Shown here piece after piece: positions 23,067 through 34,452 of a DNA stretch of 64,000 nucleotides. The notes beneath the pieces were generated by a model. It worked only from the letters and a program-made list of their open reading frames with translations, did no database searches and was not told the DNA's origin. Location: NCBI GenBank assembly GCA_002205965.3, contig NADL03000512.1, positions 1,178,001 through 1,242,000 of the forward strand. The letters run 5' to 3'. A program made the translations under genes and the position numbers. This DNA is from Kappaphycus alvarezii (lineage: Eukaryota; Rhodophyta; Florideophyceae; Gigartinales; Solieriaceae). Every line of letters starts with the position of its first letter. The stretch's first letter is position 1.

Positions 23067-25722
23067 TCAACGACTCGAGGGTGAGGGTACGTCCTCCTCC
23101 CGGCGTACCGTCTCCGCTACGGCTTCTCCCGTTGCTACCGCGTATGGGTCCTCCATATTCCAGTCCGACCGTGCACGTTTCGTACTGGATCCCGACGCGT
23201 CAGAAGACGGCCGGGATAACCGATGACGCTTACGCCCACGTTCCCCCTCCGCCTGCTCATCGTCTCGGTGGGCCGACTCGTCGCCTGCTACCGTGCAGCG
23301 TGCCTTGTGGTCATCGTACCACGACCACCACCCGTCCACCCGGCGCCGCTGTTCCTCGCATGCCTCCCGCATGTCGCGAAACGTTGGCGTAAGTCCCGGT
23401 ATTGACTTTCGTCCGACTCTGTGCGCTCCCGCATTAGCCTCACCTGAGCGTCGAGCTCCTCCTTGCGGGTCTTGTGACGATTGGGAACGTCACGCCATTT
23501 GCCCGCCACGCGATTGCGGTCATCGCACGCTCGCCTCAGTGCCCCTAATGCTCCTCCTACTGTCCACCCTCCCTTTGGCGCCGAACGTGGGCCAAGGCAG
23601 GAGTGGACCTCCGCCATTTCGTTCGCTGCGACCTGGGGAATGACAGTGTCGAGGAACGCCTCCTTCGTGGGACTCCCGACCTGTTCCCCTCCGGATTTAC
23701 CAACGCGGGTAACGATGCCACGTTCCGTGCCCGTAGTGCCGTGAGCTGCTTCTCGCTTCGTTCCTCCCGCCCACCGTCCGTCTCCGCGACTTCCACCCGT
23801 TGCGGAGGTTTTCGACGCTCATACCACCCCACGTCTGCTTCCGTTCCCTGCACCGACTTAGCCATGGCCGCGTAGTGGTCAACGTTCGCCTAGGCGTATC
23901 CAGGTCCACGGGCGGACCACGGGTACGTGACGAGACACCCCTTTGTGGCGGTCGAATAATGCTACGTTGGCCTACGTCAAACGCGACGAATTTAGCACGG
24001 CGATTCACGGAGTAAACGGTCCAATTGGACATCTCCGACTTCGGCACACGTTCGACCTCGGCCATGACTTGGATCACTTCGGCGTACGTCCACTTGGGGC
24101 AATCATCGGCAAAGTTCGGACGAACCCACGTAGGCAGGCGCCCCTGCAGGAATGCCAACGTTTGCGGCGGAACCCAGAACGCCCGTGGCACTGAACCCGC
24201 GCGCCCTGGGGAATAACTCCGCTGCGTACGCCCCGAAACGCCCTCGATCCATTCCATCCGCTCCAACACCCGATACGTTTCCTTCACGTTAGCGGCCACG
24301 CTTCCACCTCCGCACGAGAATCCGAAGAAACGGACGACCCACGGACGGCCATGATTGTTCCCAACGCTGCGGGAAGGGGATCGAGTTCGGGGGAAAACGT
24401 CGGAAAGTCGGCCCACTCCAAGCCCTCCGCCAGCGTCGATATGCGGCTAGCGTGCGTCAACTTCGCTCCCGCCCCCGCGCACCGTGTCCAATCCTCCACA
24501 CTCAAACACGCCCCGTGAAAGTCTACGTAGCCCATCCGTGGCTTTGACTAACGAATGCCGATTGGGCTGCGAGCGCCATGGTTCCGGAAACCTTATCGTT
24601 GCGTCCGTCGCATACGCCGGAGGTTGGGTGGCATTGGCACGATCCCGCCGAAAACCCGTTCATTTGCCTCCACGTAACGCATCTCCGCCACCGTGTGCAC
24701 GAAGGTCCGATCACACCGAAAGCAATCCGGGACCTGGTAAACGTCTGCACCTACCACCCAACGCTGTAGCATCCGGTATGCTGCTGCGGGCGATCGTAAC
24801 GCCACTTTGCGCAGCCGACGTACGTCCGGGCGGCACTGCACCGAAGTCAGCAGTGCTACCAACGATACCAACGTTCGCGGCCTACGTTCCCAGGCGGCCG
24901 ATACCCCTGCGTTTTCCGGTAACGGTTCCCCAACTTATCGTCCTCCCCGAACCATTCCGTTCCAGCCGACGTTCTCATGCCCACGCCCGGGTCTTCCGGA
25001 ACGAAAACGCGGACCGTAACCGCCCGTGAACGTTTCCCCTCCTCGTCGAAGTCCGCCACCCCGGTCTTCGTGACCACTGCGTTGGGTACCTCGTATATCG
25101 TCACAGCCCTTCCCGCAACGTTGGGATCGACGGGCACCGCAGCACCGAATACGGGTGCGACGTCATCGTCCAAGTCCGCTTGTGACGTCGCGTGCGGCGC
25201 CTTCGACACGTGCTTCGGCCCAGCCGACTGCATCGGACCCGTTTCGTTGGGCAATACTGCCTCGCTCCGAAGAGCCACCCGCGTGCATGATGTTACGCCC
25301 CCCGGTGTCGTCTGGGGGATCCGAGTCCCCGCCCCGCTCGTCGACTCGCGGCCAACGCTATTCCCGCCGCCCGTATCTGCCCGAACTCCTGCGCCGGCCT
25401 CGCCCCCGGGAGATGGCACGACGTTGGCCCATCCCCCCCTCGCGGCCCTCCGTCGAGGGATCCCGACCACCCGTGTCGTAAAACAACTATGAACGCCCGT
25501 CCTCCATGTTTCGTTTAGACTCCGTCGATCGTGGCTTCGAGGAATGCACGGGAACGATGAAGCGGAGGGATGTGGGATTCGGTACGCAAGGACAAACGTA
25601 GAGTCGCGATGACTGAGTGCTGCTGCGTTGGAAAGAAAGAGGAAGACGATAAGCGCACGAAGGCAAACGTGATGTTTTCGGAAATAGGCGGGTGAGGTGC
25701 ACGAAACGTTGTGCACCCTCAC
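23067..25722 (-). CDS. Antisense coding-like region downstream of pol (unknown protein)
   Basis: On the minus strand a chain of open segments runs from about 25722 to 23067 inside the retroelement, shifting frame near 24870, 24540, 24300, 23840 and 23580. Its content is protein-like: DVYQVPDCFRCDRTFVHTV (24660), ETYRVLERMEWIEGV (24270), PTWVRPNFADDCPKWTYAEV (24110), and a basic, Arg-rich C-terminus with KRHRLSRPSSDASGSSTKRA. The plus strand here is far less protein-like. No family is recognised. A Cys pair FRCDRTF with later His could bind metal but is not convincing. No ATG near 25722 is certain; the first in-frame ATG may be at MQSAGPKHVS, about 25240. Confidence 0.5.
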
Positions 25723-25842
25723 CCTACACTGGGCAGCAGTACGCGTCTCGTGGACTTACGTTGTCCCAAACTCACGGTGTCCGCGGATTCACCTTCTCTC
25801 GACATGCACGTGGTAACGGTCGTGCCCGGGTCGTGCACGCTT

Positions 25843-25856
25843 GAGGGGGGGGGCCG
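25843..25856 (+). other. Polypurine tract of the chromovirus
   Basis: A run of nine or more G (gagggggggggcc) directly before the 3' LTR start at 25857 is the expected primer for plus-strand DNA synthesis. Confidence 0.75.
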
Positions 25857-26557
25857 TGTACCTTAACTGCGGATGCCTATTACAGTATACTGTACCACGT
25901 TATTACAGTACTACTGTACTACGTACCACGCTCTTACTGTGCCGACTGTCCACCTTTACACCGCTACTGTACACGTGAGTACAGCCACGCCTACAGTAAG
26001 GGTACGCATACGCACCGCCGTCGTGAACCCTAGTCGTGGGCCGTAAGTCGTAGCGTGGTGGACACGTGTAATGTTGCATAGTATCATAGGTAGCGTAGTA
26101 CTTAACGTGCCCGCACTTCCCCACCACGGGAGGAAGTACCAAGCATCGAGTAGTCGTGTGGTAAAGTCTAACGTTCGGACCGCCCCAACTCTCGACTTTG
26201 GCCTAACGATCCAGACCCTCCCTTTCTCTCGTCCTTTTTCCAGCGCCTAGTCGCCTCCGGCACATCACCCCCACGGGACTTGGGTGAGGGCACGGTACGG
26301 TAACAGATGTCGAAGACGACTTCGCCACGACGGCTCTCGTACGCTATACGCTTTAGCTACTGTCCGTATAGGGTTGGCAAGGTAGGATCCGTGTTGATCC
26401 ACTACCGGTCTCTTCGCCTCGGTCCCCACCGCACGACTACGCTGGTCATCGTGACCCTACGTTCGCATTTGTCATTACGACACTACGTTTAAACGTAACC
26501 GACCCTATTCTCGGTACTAGCTCTAACGTTGTAGCACGAGCTACAGGTTTTGCTACA
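25857..26557 (+). repeat. 3' LTR of the chromovirus
   Basis: It is 701 bases and collinear with 14835-15552, ends CTACA and is followed by ctgaa. It lacks 17 bases of the palindromic tacagtac run present in the 5' LTR. Confidence 0.9.
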
Positions 26558-27037
26558 CTGAATTCCCACAAAACAACAATTCCCTAACGTCGCCATTCTC
26601 ACACTCGTTGCAACACCACGAAAACATCTCTTGCTGTTCCACTTAATGCGCGCGAATCGATCGAGTGTCATTTCTTCTGGAGGTAGTGCCATCGCCGGGT
26701 TCGTTCTATACTTAAGATGTCAAGGTGGAAGTACTGTACTCCAGCAATGTATTTGTTGTCAACTCTGTTAATGTAGGACTGTCCACGCATGATTACAAAC
26801 AACTACAGATGTGACACGTCTCAATGACACGGGTGGCGACGGAGGTGCGCGAGCGCGTGGGGCAGCGGCAAAGCCTGAAGGCGCGGGGTAGACAGGCGGG
26901 GCCAGGATTCGAGCGCCGGCGATAGCGACTGAAAGTAGGTCCACAGGTAGCGGCAGCAGCTTATGGTGTAGTTCCGGAGATTTCCGCGGCCTAATCGTAG
27001 GAAAAAGTCCTCAGAACCTGCAAAATATCTTCTTCAA
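26558..27037. other. Spacer right of the chromovirus
   Basis: A minus-strand ORF begins at ATG 26692 (MALPPEEMTLDRFARIK) and runs into the retroelement. If the element and one target copy are removed it stays open for 27 more codons to a stop at about 14750. The pair may be a small disrupted gene. 26820-26960 is GC-rich and shows no gene. Confidence 0.3.
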
Positions 27038-28150
27038 ATGTACTTGATGGTACATGTTCTACAATGGCCTATGTATTGGGCAATGGTTGCGCTAGAGGAA
27101 GACGAAGATATGCTTCGGACTTGGAACTACCGTTGTCGACTTCCAGGAACAAACAATTCAGCGCGGTACGTTGTCATGAACTTCTGGCTGTCTTTCTCTC
27201 AATCTGGTGTACATTTTGCGTCTCCTTCGTCGCCGCTTTCGTGTGCATCACGCATTTTTTTCACTGTGCATTCCGATCTCTTCAATTCTTACCCAGAAAT
27301 CTGGGTAGCGAAACTAAACAAATTCGGGCAATGTGGATTCCTGTCGGAGATCAAGGTTTTGGTTGCACTTCGTGTTCTCAGCAGCAAACGTTCAAACGAA
27401 GATATGGACGATTCTTATCTCATGAGCGCCAAAACAGTGCGGCAGAGGGTCAAGGCATTTAGCAAGTGAATCGTATCATTTTACGGCCCTATATATCTCA
27501 ACTAAAGACCCTCAAAAGCGGGGATGCTCAGAATTGAATCACAATATGCCTAAAAGGGGTTCTATGGGTTCGTTAGATCGATTTGCGGTTGCTCGATCCT
27601 CTGAAAGACCTCCATATACGTGTTGAAGTGGCAGTTTCACAACGTAAAGGACGAAAGAGTTTGATGATATCCCTGGAATCTTGGTGAGATCATGAACTCC
27701 ATGCTTTTCACTGGTTTGCAGGCAGTACAGAAACGAACAAAGACCTCACGCTCGTGGACAACTCACCTAATTTAAATAACATCTTTAATGGATCTTTTCA
27801 CTTTAGAATTTCCTCCGCGTATAGATTAGTAAGTATCAACAGTGTGTGGGACATTGCCTATTTTCTGGTGTACAGGATATATCCAAACTGGTTACTTCGC
27901 GAAGAAGATCTCTCATCCGCCGTTGAGGGAGATAGTGCCTAGAAAAACGCCAAGAGGCATTAAAGAAGGACATTGAAAGGTTTTTTGGCGTTCTACAGGA
28001 TTTTTTAGAGGGTTTGCACAAAGACTTGAGGTTCTGCTACGCAGCAGACATCATTGTTCAAAGTAGGGCATGTGCCAATCTGCGTATCATGGTGTAATAA
28101 TGCAGCAGAATGGGTAATTCAGAGGATAAATGGAGGAGGAGGAGAGAGTC
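27038..28150 (+). pseudogene. Harbinger-type transposase remnant ('plant transposon protein' class)
   Basis: This is a second, distinct Harbinger lineage. The N-terminal part reads RRRFRVHHAFF and then HSDLFNSYPEIW near 27220-27310, followed by IKVLVALRVLSSKRSNEDMDD, which corresponds to the helical 'ALRMLAYG' region of these proteins. Downstream, LVDNSPNLNNIFNGSF (27750) and FLVYRIYPNWLLREEDL (27870) match the central catalytic region, and KDIERFFGVLQDFLEG (27970) matches the 'RKDVERAFGVLQ' signature. Several frame breaks and stops separate the parts, so it is decayed or badly assembled. No inverted repeats were found. Confidence 0.75.
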
Positions 28151-28168
28151 TTTGATATCTCGGGGAAC

Positions 28169-28936
28169 TCATGGATGACGGACGGGTGAATTCTCAAAGG
28201 AAAGAGATGAAAAGAAGAGAGGCTGAACTATAAAATTTTGAACAAAAACGAACGCATAGAATCTTGCATGTAAGAAATTCACAGCTGACATCTGAGTCTG
28301 TTTTTTCTCTCTCTGAAATGAAATTATCAAAATCCCAAGAATTCGTGGAGAGGAATAGTTGTACTGTAGAATATAAAGGGATCCTTCTGGTTGTAGAATT
28401 AGGCCAGGAGAGATCCACACTGTATGTGCCGCGCTTTTTTCAAGATCTGCTTGACAAACAACCAAAGAAGCCCCCGAAACCGAGACTATGGGCAGTGTGC
28501 TACCTGCAAGCGCTTCTTCTTCCTTCCGAGTGTTCAGTGATGATGAAGTTCTTAGAGCTGTCAGGGGCTTCAAATCAGGATGAGACATCCGTTCTTATCT
28601 TGACAGAGCGGATTCTAAGAAGCTCCTACGAAAGTTGTGAACATTTTGGCAGGAGGGAAATCTCCCGCCTCCCTTACGCAGGCCGTTTTTTGCGGAAGCA
28701 GACGAAGGAGACAGCCAAGATGCTATCGTTTGCTGCAGAGCGAAGAGATTAGCGGGATCGTCCGGGCCGTCAAGATCGGTAGGGTTGAGAGCAGACGGAT
28801 CAGCTTGGTGGAAGACAAGGGACGTGAAGGCAGCGTTTCTCATGGCTTCCCGTGCTGCTTCGGGAAGGCAACTGGGAAACCGCCAGAGGGAATAATAATA
28901 TTTCAACTCAAACGCCCCTTTAGATTCATAGGCCAC
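28169..28936 (-). CDS. Hypothetical protein converging on the Harbinger remnant
   Basis: Two abutting open segments (28936-28595 and 28588-28169) read as one protein with a frame change near 28590. It begins MAYESKGAFELKYYYSLW, and contains DPSALNPTDLDGPDDPAN and a Ser-rich segment. No family is recognised. It points tail to tail at the transposase remnant on its left, the same layout seen for partner genes of the other two Harbinger elements here, but I see no Myb motif. It may instead be a fragment of something else. Confidence 0.3.
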
Positions 28937-29415
28937 GTCACCTCCTTGTAATTATATCGCCTCGAGAAATTTGCAGGGCTAAGGCAAGACATCGGGAAGC
29001 CAGCAACTAAACATACTTTGCCTAGTTCGTTTTTAGACAACTTAAACTAGATACACGGAGCATATATTTGTTCATTGTTTTCTTCACTGCTTTCTTCCGC
29101 AATTTCTTCCTGCTCCAGAGCCGTTACGCCTTTTTTTGCTTCTCCGTTCGCTGATTGACCACCCTCCCTCGCACGAAAACGAGACAAGACCAACTAGAAA
29201 ACTTCCTGGTACAGTGCTGACCCCTTCGGTAGCACTCCAAGGAGGTTCATGTCCTCCTTGCTCTGCGAATTGAACTTCGCGTTCATCGATGTTTCAGGAA
29301 TTTTTTCTTGACCTCTGCCATTTGCGCCATCATTTACTCAATAAAGCCCTTCAGCTTCGTCCTTTAACAGCGTTTTTATCCTAGAACTTCATTGTTTGCA
29401 ACCAGCTGCCGTTTT
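28937..29415. other. Spacer, no supported gene
   Basis: On the minus strand some Lys/Glu-rich coiled-coil-like stretches appear in shifting frames around 29100-29160. Nothing is firm enough to call. Confidence 0.3.
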
Positions 29416-29793
29416 CTACCTCTTTCTTCTTCTTCCTGTCTTTGATGACACACGGGCCGTCGCATTTGTCATCTTTTGTAGGAGAAACATGTTTTTCTTG
29501 GGTGAATACTTTTGAAAAAGCCTCTGAGAGTATATTGAAGCACATAGTCTAAGATTCATTGATCCATAGAACTTTGGTTGCGCATCAAGCACTCTGAGGC
29601 CTTTTCGAATATGAAGAGAGAGAGGAAGATCTCTCTTCCTGCTCTTTCGCTTCTTGTTGACGCGTTTCTGGTAGAGTTCCATAGTTAAGGCCTCCATGTG
29701 TTCATCATTTCCGCCAGATATGCGAGCTGCTTTCGCCTTGTTTGACAGCTGAGCCAAAGATGGAACATTTGCGGCCATGTGGAACCACTTCAT
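29416..29793 (-). CDS. Hypothetical basic protein fragment
   Basis: The segment is about 125 residues, starting near MKWFHMAANVPSLAQL, with a Lys/Arg-rich middle (KRVNKKRKSRKRD) and a basic end (SSKTGRRRKR). No domain is recognised. Length and composition allow either a nuclear protein fragment or chance. It has no clear neighbours. Confidence 0.25.
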   Translation of the reverse strand: MKWFHMAANVPSLAQLSNKAKAARISGGNDEHMEALTMELYQKRVNKKRKSRKRDLPLSLHIRKGLRVLDAQPKFYGSMNLRLCASIYSQRLFQKYSPKKNMFLLQKMTNATARVSSKTGRRRKR

Positions 29794-30448
29794 GAGTAGT
29801 ATTTTCTATATTCGGGAACAGCTCTTAGCGGTGCAGCTTCGCATTAAACCCTCCCAGATGTTTCCATCGTCCTGGTTTGGCCCCTCCCTAGTAGACATTT
29901 TCTCGGTTAGTGGAGGATACTTGGATGATGAGTGTGGTGATGTGATGTTCCTGGAAAATATCCGGAGGATAACAAGTGGGGGTACGAAGTACGCACTGGT
30001 ATTAGATGCCTGCCTGGCGATTGGCGGTTGTTTTTGGTTTATTTTTAAATAAGATATGTGCTAGTGCAGCGGCCTTGGACGATGGCTGGATGATTATTAT
30101 TCCAATTTGGAAAATTTTAGGCAGAGTCTCAGTGCCCGCCCACAATCTCAACAGCGAGCAGTATTTATAAGTTGGAAACTAGAAGTTGAACGAAAAGTCT
30201 CCTACACACCCATCCAACACTCTCTGCTCCTTTCCTCCACCCCCTCCCTTATTCAATTGCGAGGTATCTTTCCCTCTCTCTTTCCGCAAGTGAGCATGGA
30301 AATTCTTGCAAATTATCTGCCGCTACGCGTCTCACCGTACATTAGGCACATAATGTCATGACAGCCCGAAACCAACACCCTTTGAAGAATACTCATGCAA
30401 TTGGCTCAAAGAACGAACGATATCGATTCAAACATAGAATAAGAACAT
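29794..30448. other. Region upstream of the Cys-rich gene
   Basis: It contains a pyrimidine-rich stretch at 30210-30290 (ctcctttcctccaccccctccc and similar), like a leader or promoter segment. A short plus ORF 30107-30361 in the same frame ends before the Cys-rich ORF. No start ATG for that gene is evident, so an upstream exon may lie here. Confidence 0.3.
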
Positions 30449-31317
30449 TTGGCTCAATTCCAGATTGGTAACAAGGACTTTGACCTGTGTGCCAGCAAGA
30501 ATTCACAGGAAGAGCCCTCAAAACCTGAGGGCTGGGCAGAGTTTAATCCCTTGTACCTCGGCTTCAAATGGAATGCCGGCATTTGCAGTGATCAAATCGG
30601 CAAGCCACAGGATTATATGCGTGGCGGCAAATATTATAGTGATAGTGTCATCGTCGTGAAAGATACCAAAAAAGACATCGTAAAGGCCGAGCTCAACATC
30701 TGCGCATATCAAACGGCTTTATTGAGTTGCCTATCTGCTATGTTGCAGAGTGCAGCAGAGAAATCTTCAGGCAGTGCTTCATCGACGGCTATTGCAAGGA
30801 GTTGAAGCGGGTATCGGACGCCAGCTTGGACTGTGGGAACAATCTCAACTTTGCACCGATCGGCCCCAGCTATCCCGGACGTTGGTACTTGCCACGCGAT
30901 AAGAATTATCCCGTTGACAACAACGCATACTATGGCATGGATGGTGATATTCTTTATGAATTGCAGGAACGCCTCATTTGCAAGCAATACGTCAGGCACT
31001 TTTGCTGGGCCGCTGCCAACGGCTGCAACCCATCGGGTTTGATCGAGTTGTTCAATTTTGACAATGTGCCAAACTATGTTACACAACCTGGGGAAAAGGG
31101 ATACCATCGGGATTATTCGCCAGTGCAGTTACCCTGCCAATGTTTAGACATATTCGCAGAAAAGTATTTTCAATGCGCGGATGTGAATTTTGCCGCCGAT
31201 GGGGAAAGAAAAGAACCACCAAAGGAGGAGAAATACTCGCCTGCGGAACAACCATCAGCCGATCCGAAGCCGACCAAGAAATTGACACACGTCGGAAGAG
31301 CCGTCGGCATCATTTGA
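30449..31317 (+). CDS. Cysteine-rich protein of unknown function
   Basis: About 290 residues read across one frame change near 30712, where an extra A in a run of three (tatcaaacggc) would fuse the two halves. The protein has about 17 Cys in patterns such as ICYVAECSREIFRQCFIDGY and CKQYVRHFCWAAANGCNP, Trp/Tyr-rich segments, then a Lys/Pro-rich tail ending HVGRAVGII. The first codon shown is not ATG (TTG), so the true start is uncertain and the signal sequence, if any, is unseen. The spacing suggests an extracellular disulfide-rich fold. I recognise no family; it looks like a lineage-specific host gene rather than a transposon. Confidence 0.6.
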
Positions 31318-31477
31318 TCCTACTACGACACCAGCACATTTGAGTTTATGTGGCTCTCAGTCCCTCACAGATATCCACTGCAAAGCACGTACCATACTTG
31401 TCCATAGTGTGGTTCTCTATAGATCTCAGGGACATTTTCATGCAGTTGAGATAACAATCTTATACCTCGCAGGTCCA

Positions 31478-32025
31478 ACAACGGCGCCATACAGAAATCC
31501 CTTGAGCTGGCGCAATGCAAAGCATTTGGGGTTGCCACAACTTGAAGGTTAATTTCAAGGTGCAGCAATGTGAGGCGTCCGCTCAAACACATTGATGGGT
31601 GTATCGCAAACTATGTCGCAATCACGATGCAACTGTATTGAAAGCACCCATTATAGTCCAAGGAAAGTATCCCAGGGAGCCAAGCTTTCACAAAAGCCTA
31701 GATTGCGACATATGTATGGAGTCTATCACCGTGCATCACGCCCACTGTTGTACAAACGCGACAGAAGTGACCGCGGAAGGAACGTTTCTTTCGTGGTCAT
31801 CAGGTGCATCGCTTCCAAACTGGCAGCTAGATGCGGCCAACATTCAGCCAAACCCGCTAGCGTTGCCGAACGTTTCATTGTCAAACGGCCCTAGATAGCG
31901 AGGCTTTCGGCAGTGCAGGTGGGGCCTGCGGCTTGTTAGACCCAAAACTGCTGATACTACCAGAATGTAGAGTGTATGATGCCGCAAAGCAATTCGGACG
32001 AAAACCAAAATTGCGCCCCGCCTAG
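31478..32025 (+). CDS. Second Cys-rich, frame-broken ORF
   Basis: Open segments in changing frames read like one more Cys-containing protein: KSLELAQCKAFGVA (31490), NFKVQQCEASAQTH (31550), KSLDCDICMESITVHHAHCC (31700), QLDAANIQPNPLALPN (31835), then SEAFGSAGGACGLLDPKLL (31905) ending GRKPKLRPA with a stop at 32023. There is a TGA near 31594 and frame changes near 31530 and 31890. It follows the first Cys-rich gene by 160 bases and could be a tandem relative or a continuation of it. No family is recognised. Confidence 0.4.
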
Positions 32026-34452
32026 AGGGAAGGTGTTGCAAATATATTCGTCGTCCCAAGTGATTATCTCAGCCCACCGCCGCCTCCCGAGGATTGAAAC
32101 GGGTTTGATCTTGTATACGACGAAATGAATCGCTCGGTGACACCTGCTGTCCCGTCAGATCAATTCCACAAGTTCCCAAACACCCGAGCTCCCTCAGACG
32201 CCCCACACCACCCCTCCCAAACCCACCAACCGTAGCAGTCACATATCATTCACAGCTGGGTATAAGATCTTGACTATCTTAAAAACTCGTCACTATTTCC
32301 ATTCTATCTCGAGATTTGATCACAGCATCGTCTTGCGTGCGTTCACCATACGGTTGCGAAATCGTGGATGTTCATGTAGGCAAGCCTCATTCGCGTAATC
32401 CGATTTTGAGAGATGAAGACGAGGCCACACAAAGTTGACACAGATTGACAGAATGATTCTCTCTCGTCACCCATGCTTGCATAACGTCACAATATTTCAA
32501 CGGGTCGTATAGCAGTACCGGTGTACTCATTGCTTGCAGATGATGTTTATGTCAAAATATGTTTCTGCGATTGAAACTGTAGGAAGATTGGACAGCGCAT
32601 AGGAAGCAAAAAGATTAACCAAATCACGTATTCAATTTTGACTGTTGACGCGGCGAAACAAATCTCTTCTTGTTTTGGCCAGCTGTCTAGTAATACGTTA
32701 ATGCAGTAGCGCGTAGTGCAACATTTTGCCCATACTGTACAATAGATCCCTACGCTTCTTTCCAAAAGGAAGCTTCGAACCTCTTGGAATGATTAACAGA
32801 CCTCCTAGTCCCACAGATTACATGTGAATTGCGCACTATGCATGAACTTCTCCCCAGCAATTACCTCCGTTCCAAACACAAGAATGGTATCAAAACAATT
32901 GCATCATCTGGACCCAGCTGTTCTGTCCCAATTAATGCCGACACCGAGCGGAATTCAATCCAGTACGTTGGCGTGCTGGGATGGGAGAGGGAAGGGGAAG
33001 GGGATGTTATCGACGATGGGCTTAGTGCAATCAGATGAGATAATGGGACAGGTGGTGGAAGGAACAAGGAGGCCTGTGGAGATAGATGGACCTGTCATCT
33101 GGTATGGTTGGGTCGGTGGATGGAAGGCTTTCCAATGTCACTACAAATCACTCGGATGTGGGCGGTACTGCTTGGTCGGCGAGTCTACTGAGCTTAAGGT
33201 TGTCTTTTCGGTAGGTTGCCCCGAAAAGCCCTTGCGGTCACGGAGTTGTTAATATCACCGCTCGTTTGCGTTTACTTTTGACGAACTGCACGGAGGTCAG
33301 CAGCTTCTGCGGAACCAATGTAAGCACTATCGCTCATCCTCATATCATGAAGAATGCCAACAAAAGAGCATAAATATGTTTGAAAACGGATTTGAAGCTT
33401 CAAGGCTAGTGCTACATATCAAAAATCCGTATAGGTGAGCGGCCCATTCCTTGTGTCACCTATTCTAAATGCATGGTATGATGTTATGCTGTCCAGAAGG
33501 TAACGTGAAGTGTGTCTATTTCGTTCGGAGATTCGTGTTTATCCATTTTGACGATATTTCTTCCTCTTTCTACTTTTTTTGTTACACAGGGAAACAGTTT
33601 TCTCCATTTTGTGGCTTTGTACACTGCAGATTGTGTTACATTCTTCTAAAGAAAAACTCTACCTGAAGTAAGATCTTTACTATTCTTATTGCCTCAAAAA
33701 TACGCTAACTAACGACATTTTCCACAACGATTATTCGTTTTTCTTCTTAAAAAGACATGCTTTGAGCAATATGACTACGCAAATGATGGTAATTGGAAGC
33801 TGTTACTTAGCATCGCTACCAGTAACCGTTGCGATAGATATAAGAGGATATTTCACGGATAATTACGAGATTGACTACTGTAAGTGCGCTTGGAGCGAAT
33901 ATCGTATTGAATGTCTAACCTCATCACCCTTTTCTGACCTCTGGTATTGCTTTTCTGTGCACAATTAAGTCTTAAACATCCAGTTGGGATGCTATTGCGC
34001 TGTGGAATATTTATTGTCTCCTAATTCCTCTGCATTGTAAACGGGCCGAAATTGGAAGGTTTATGTAGTTTGGTAGGCTCCCGTTGAAGTTCTGCTATTC
34101 TGGCATTCGGTATATCTGCCTATTTACGATTGGAAGTGGTCAGTGAATTTTCAAGCTGGTCTGGTCTCTCAACTCGAATGCCCATTTCCTCACTATCCGA
34201 ATAGACTGGGCGTCCTTCTTCATCATCTCCATCAAGACGGTTCTGTTTAGAATTTCCATTGCCAGTACTTGAGCCGCGGCTCGGGCTTGTTAGCCATCTT
34301 TAGGGATCAGTAGCCCTGGCACCTTACATCGCTGGTTCCTGCGGAACATGACAACCTGTCGCGATTTGAAACCCTGTCGAGATTCTTTGTGCACTCACTT
34401 TCCTATTGGCCTTGCAAAGTGCCCGATTTGCATTCTCGGCAGCAATACTATC
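32026..34452. other. Long non-coding stretch
   Basis: I see no supported gene in these 2.4 kb. 32824-33252 has a plus open stretch with Gly/Trp-rich segment PVIWYGWVGGWKAF but no family match or start context. The rest is moderately AT-rich with scattered short ORFs. Confidence 0.4.

Larger units (their letters stand above)
14835..26557 (+). mobile_element. Ty3/Gypsy LTR retrotransposon (chromovirus), 11.7 kb, complete
   Basis: Two LTRs begin TGTAG or TGTAC and end CTACA (14835-15552 and 25857-26557). The flanking 5 bases are ttgaa on the left and ctgaa on the right, a target duplication with one change. A primer-binding site follows the first LTR and a purine tract precedes the second. Gag, protease, RT, RNase H, integrase and a chromodomain follow in that order. 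An unusual 3.1 kb lies between the chromodomain and the purine tract, coding-like on the minus strand. The element is strongly enriched in the word ACGT. Pol frames are broken many times, mostly by single missing bases. Confidence 0.93.

Noticed and set aside
24856-25722. Signal-peptide-like hydrophobic stretch (LRALIVFLFLSNAAALS) at the start of the antisense ORF
   Set aside because: The frame opens at a GTG without ATG context, close to the LTR; the stretch is probably untranslated leader.
26880-26930. tRNA-like B-box (ggattcgagcgcc)
   Set aside because: No acceptor stem, D-arm or anticodon arm could be paired around it.
32824-33252. Plus ORF of 142 codons
   Set aside because: Composition is uneven, no family motif, and the overlapping frames look equally open.
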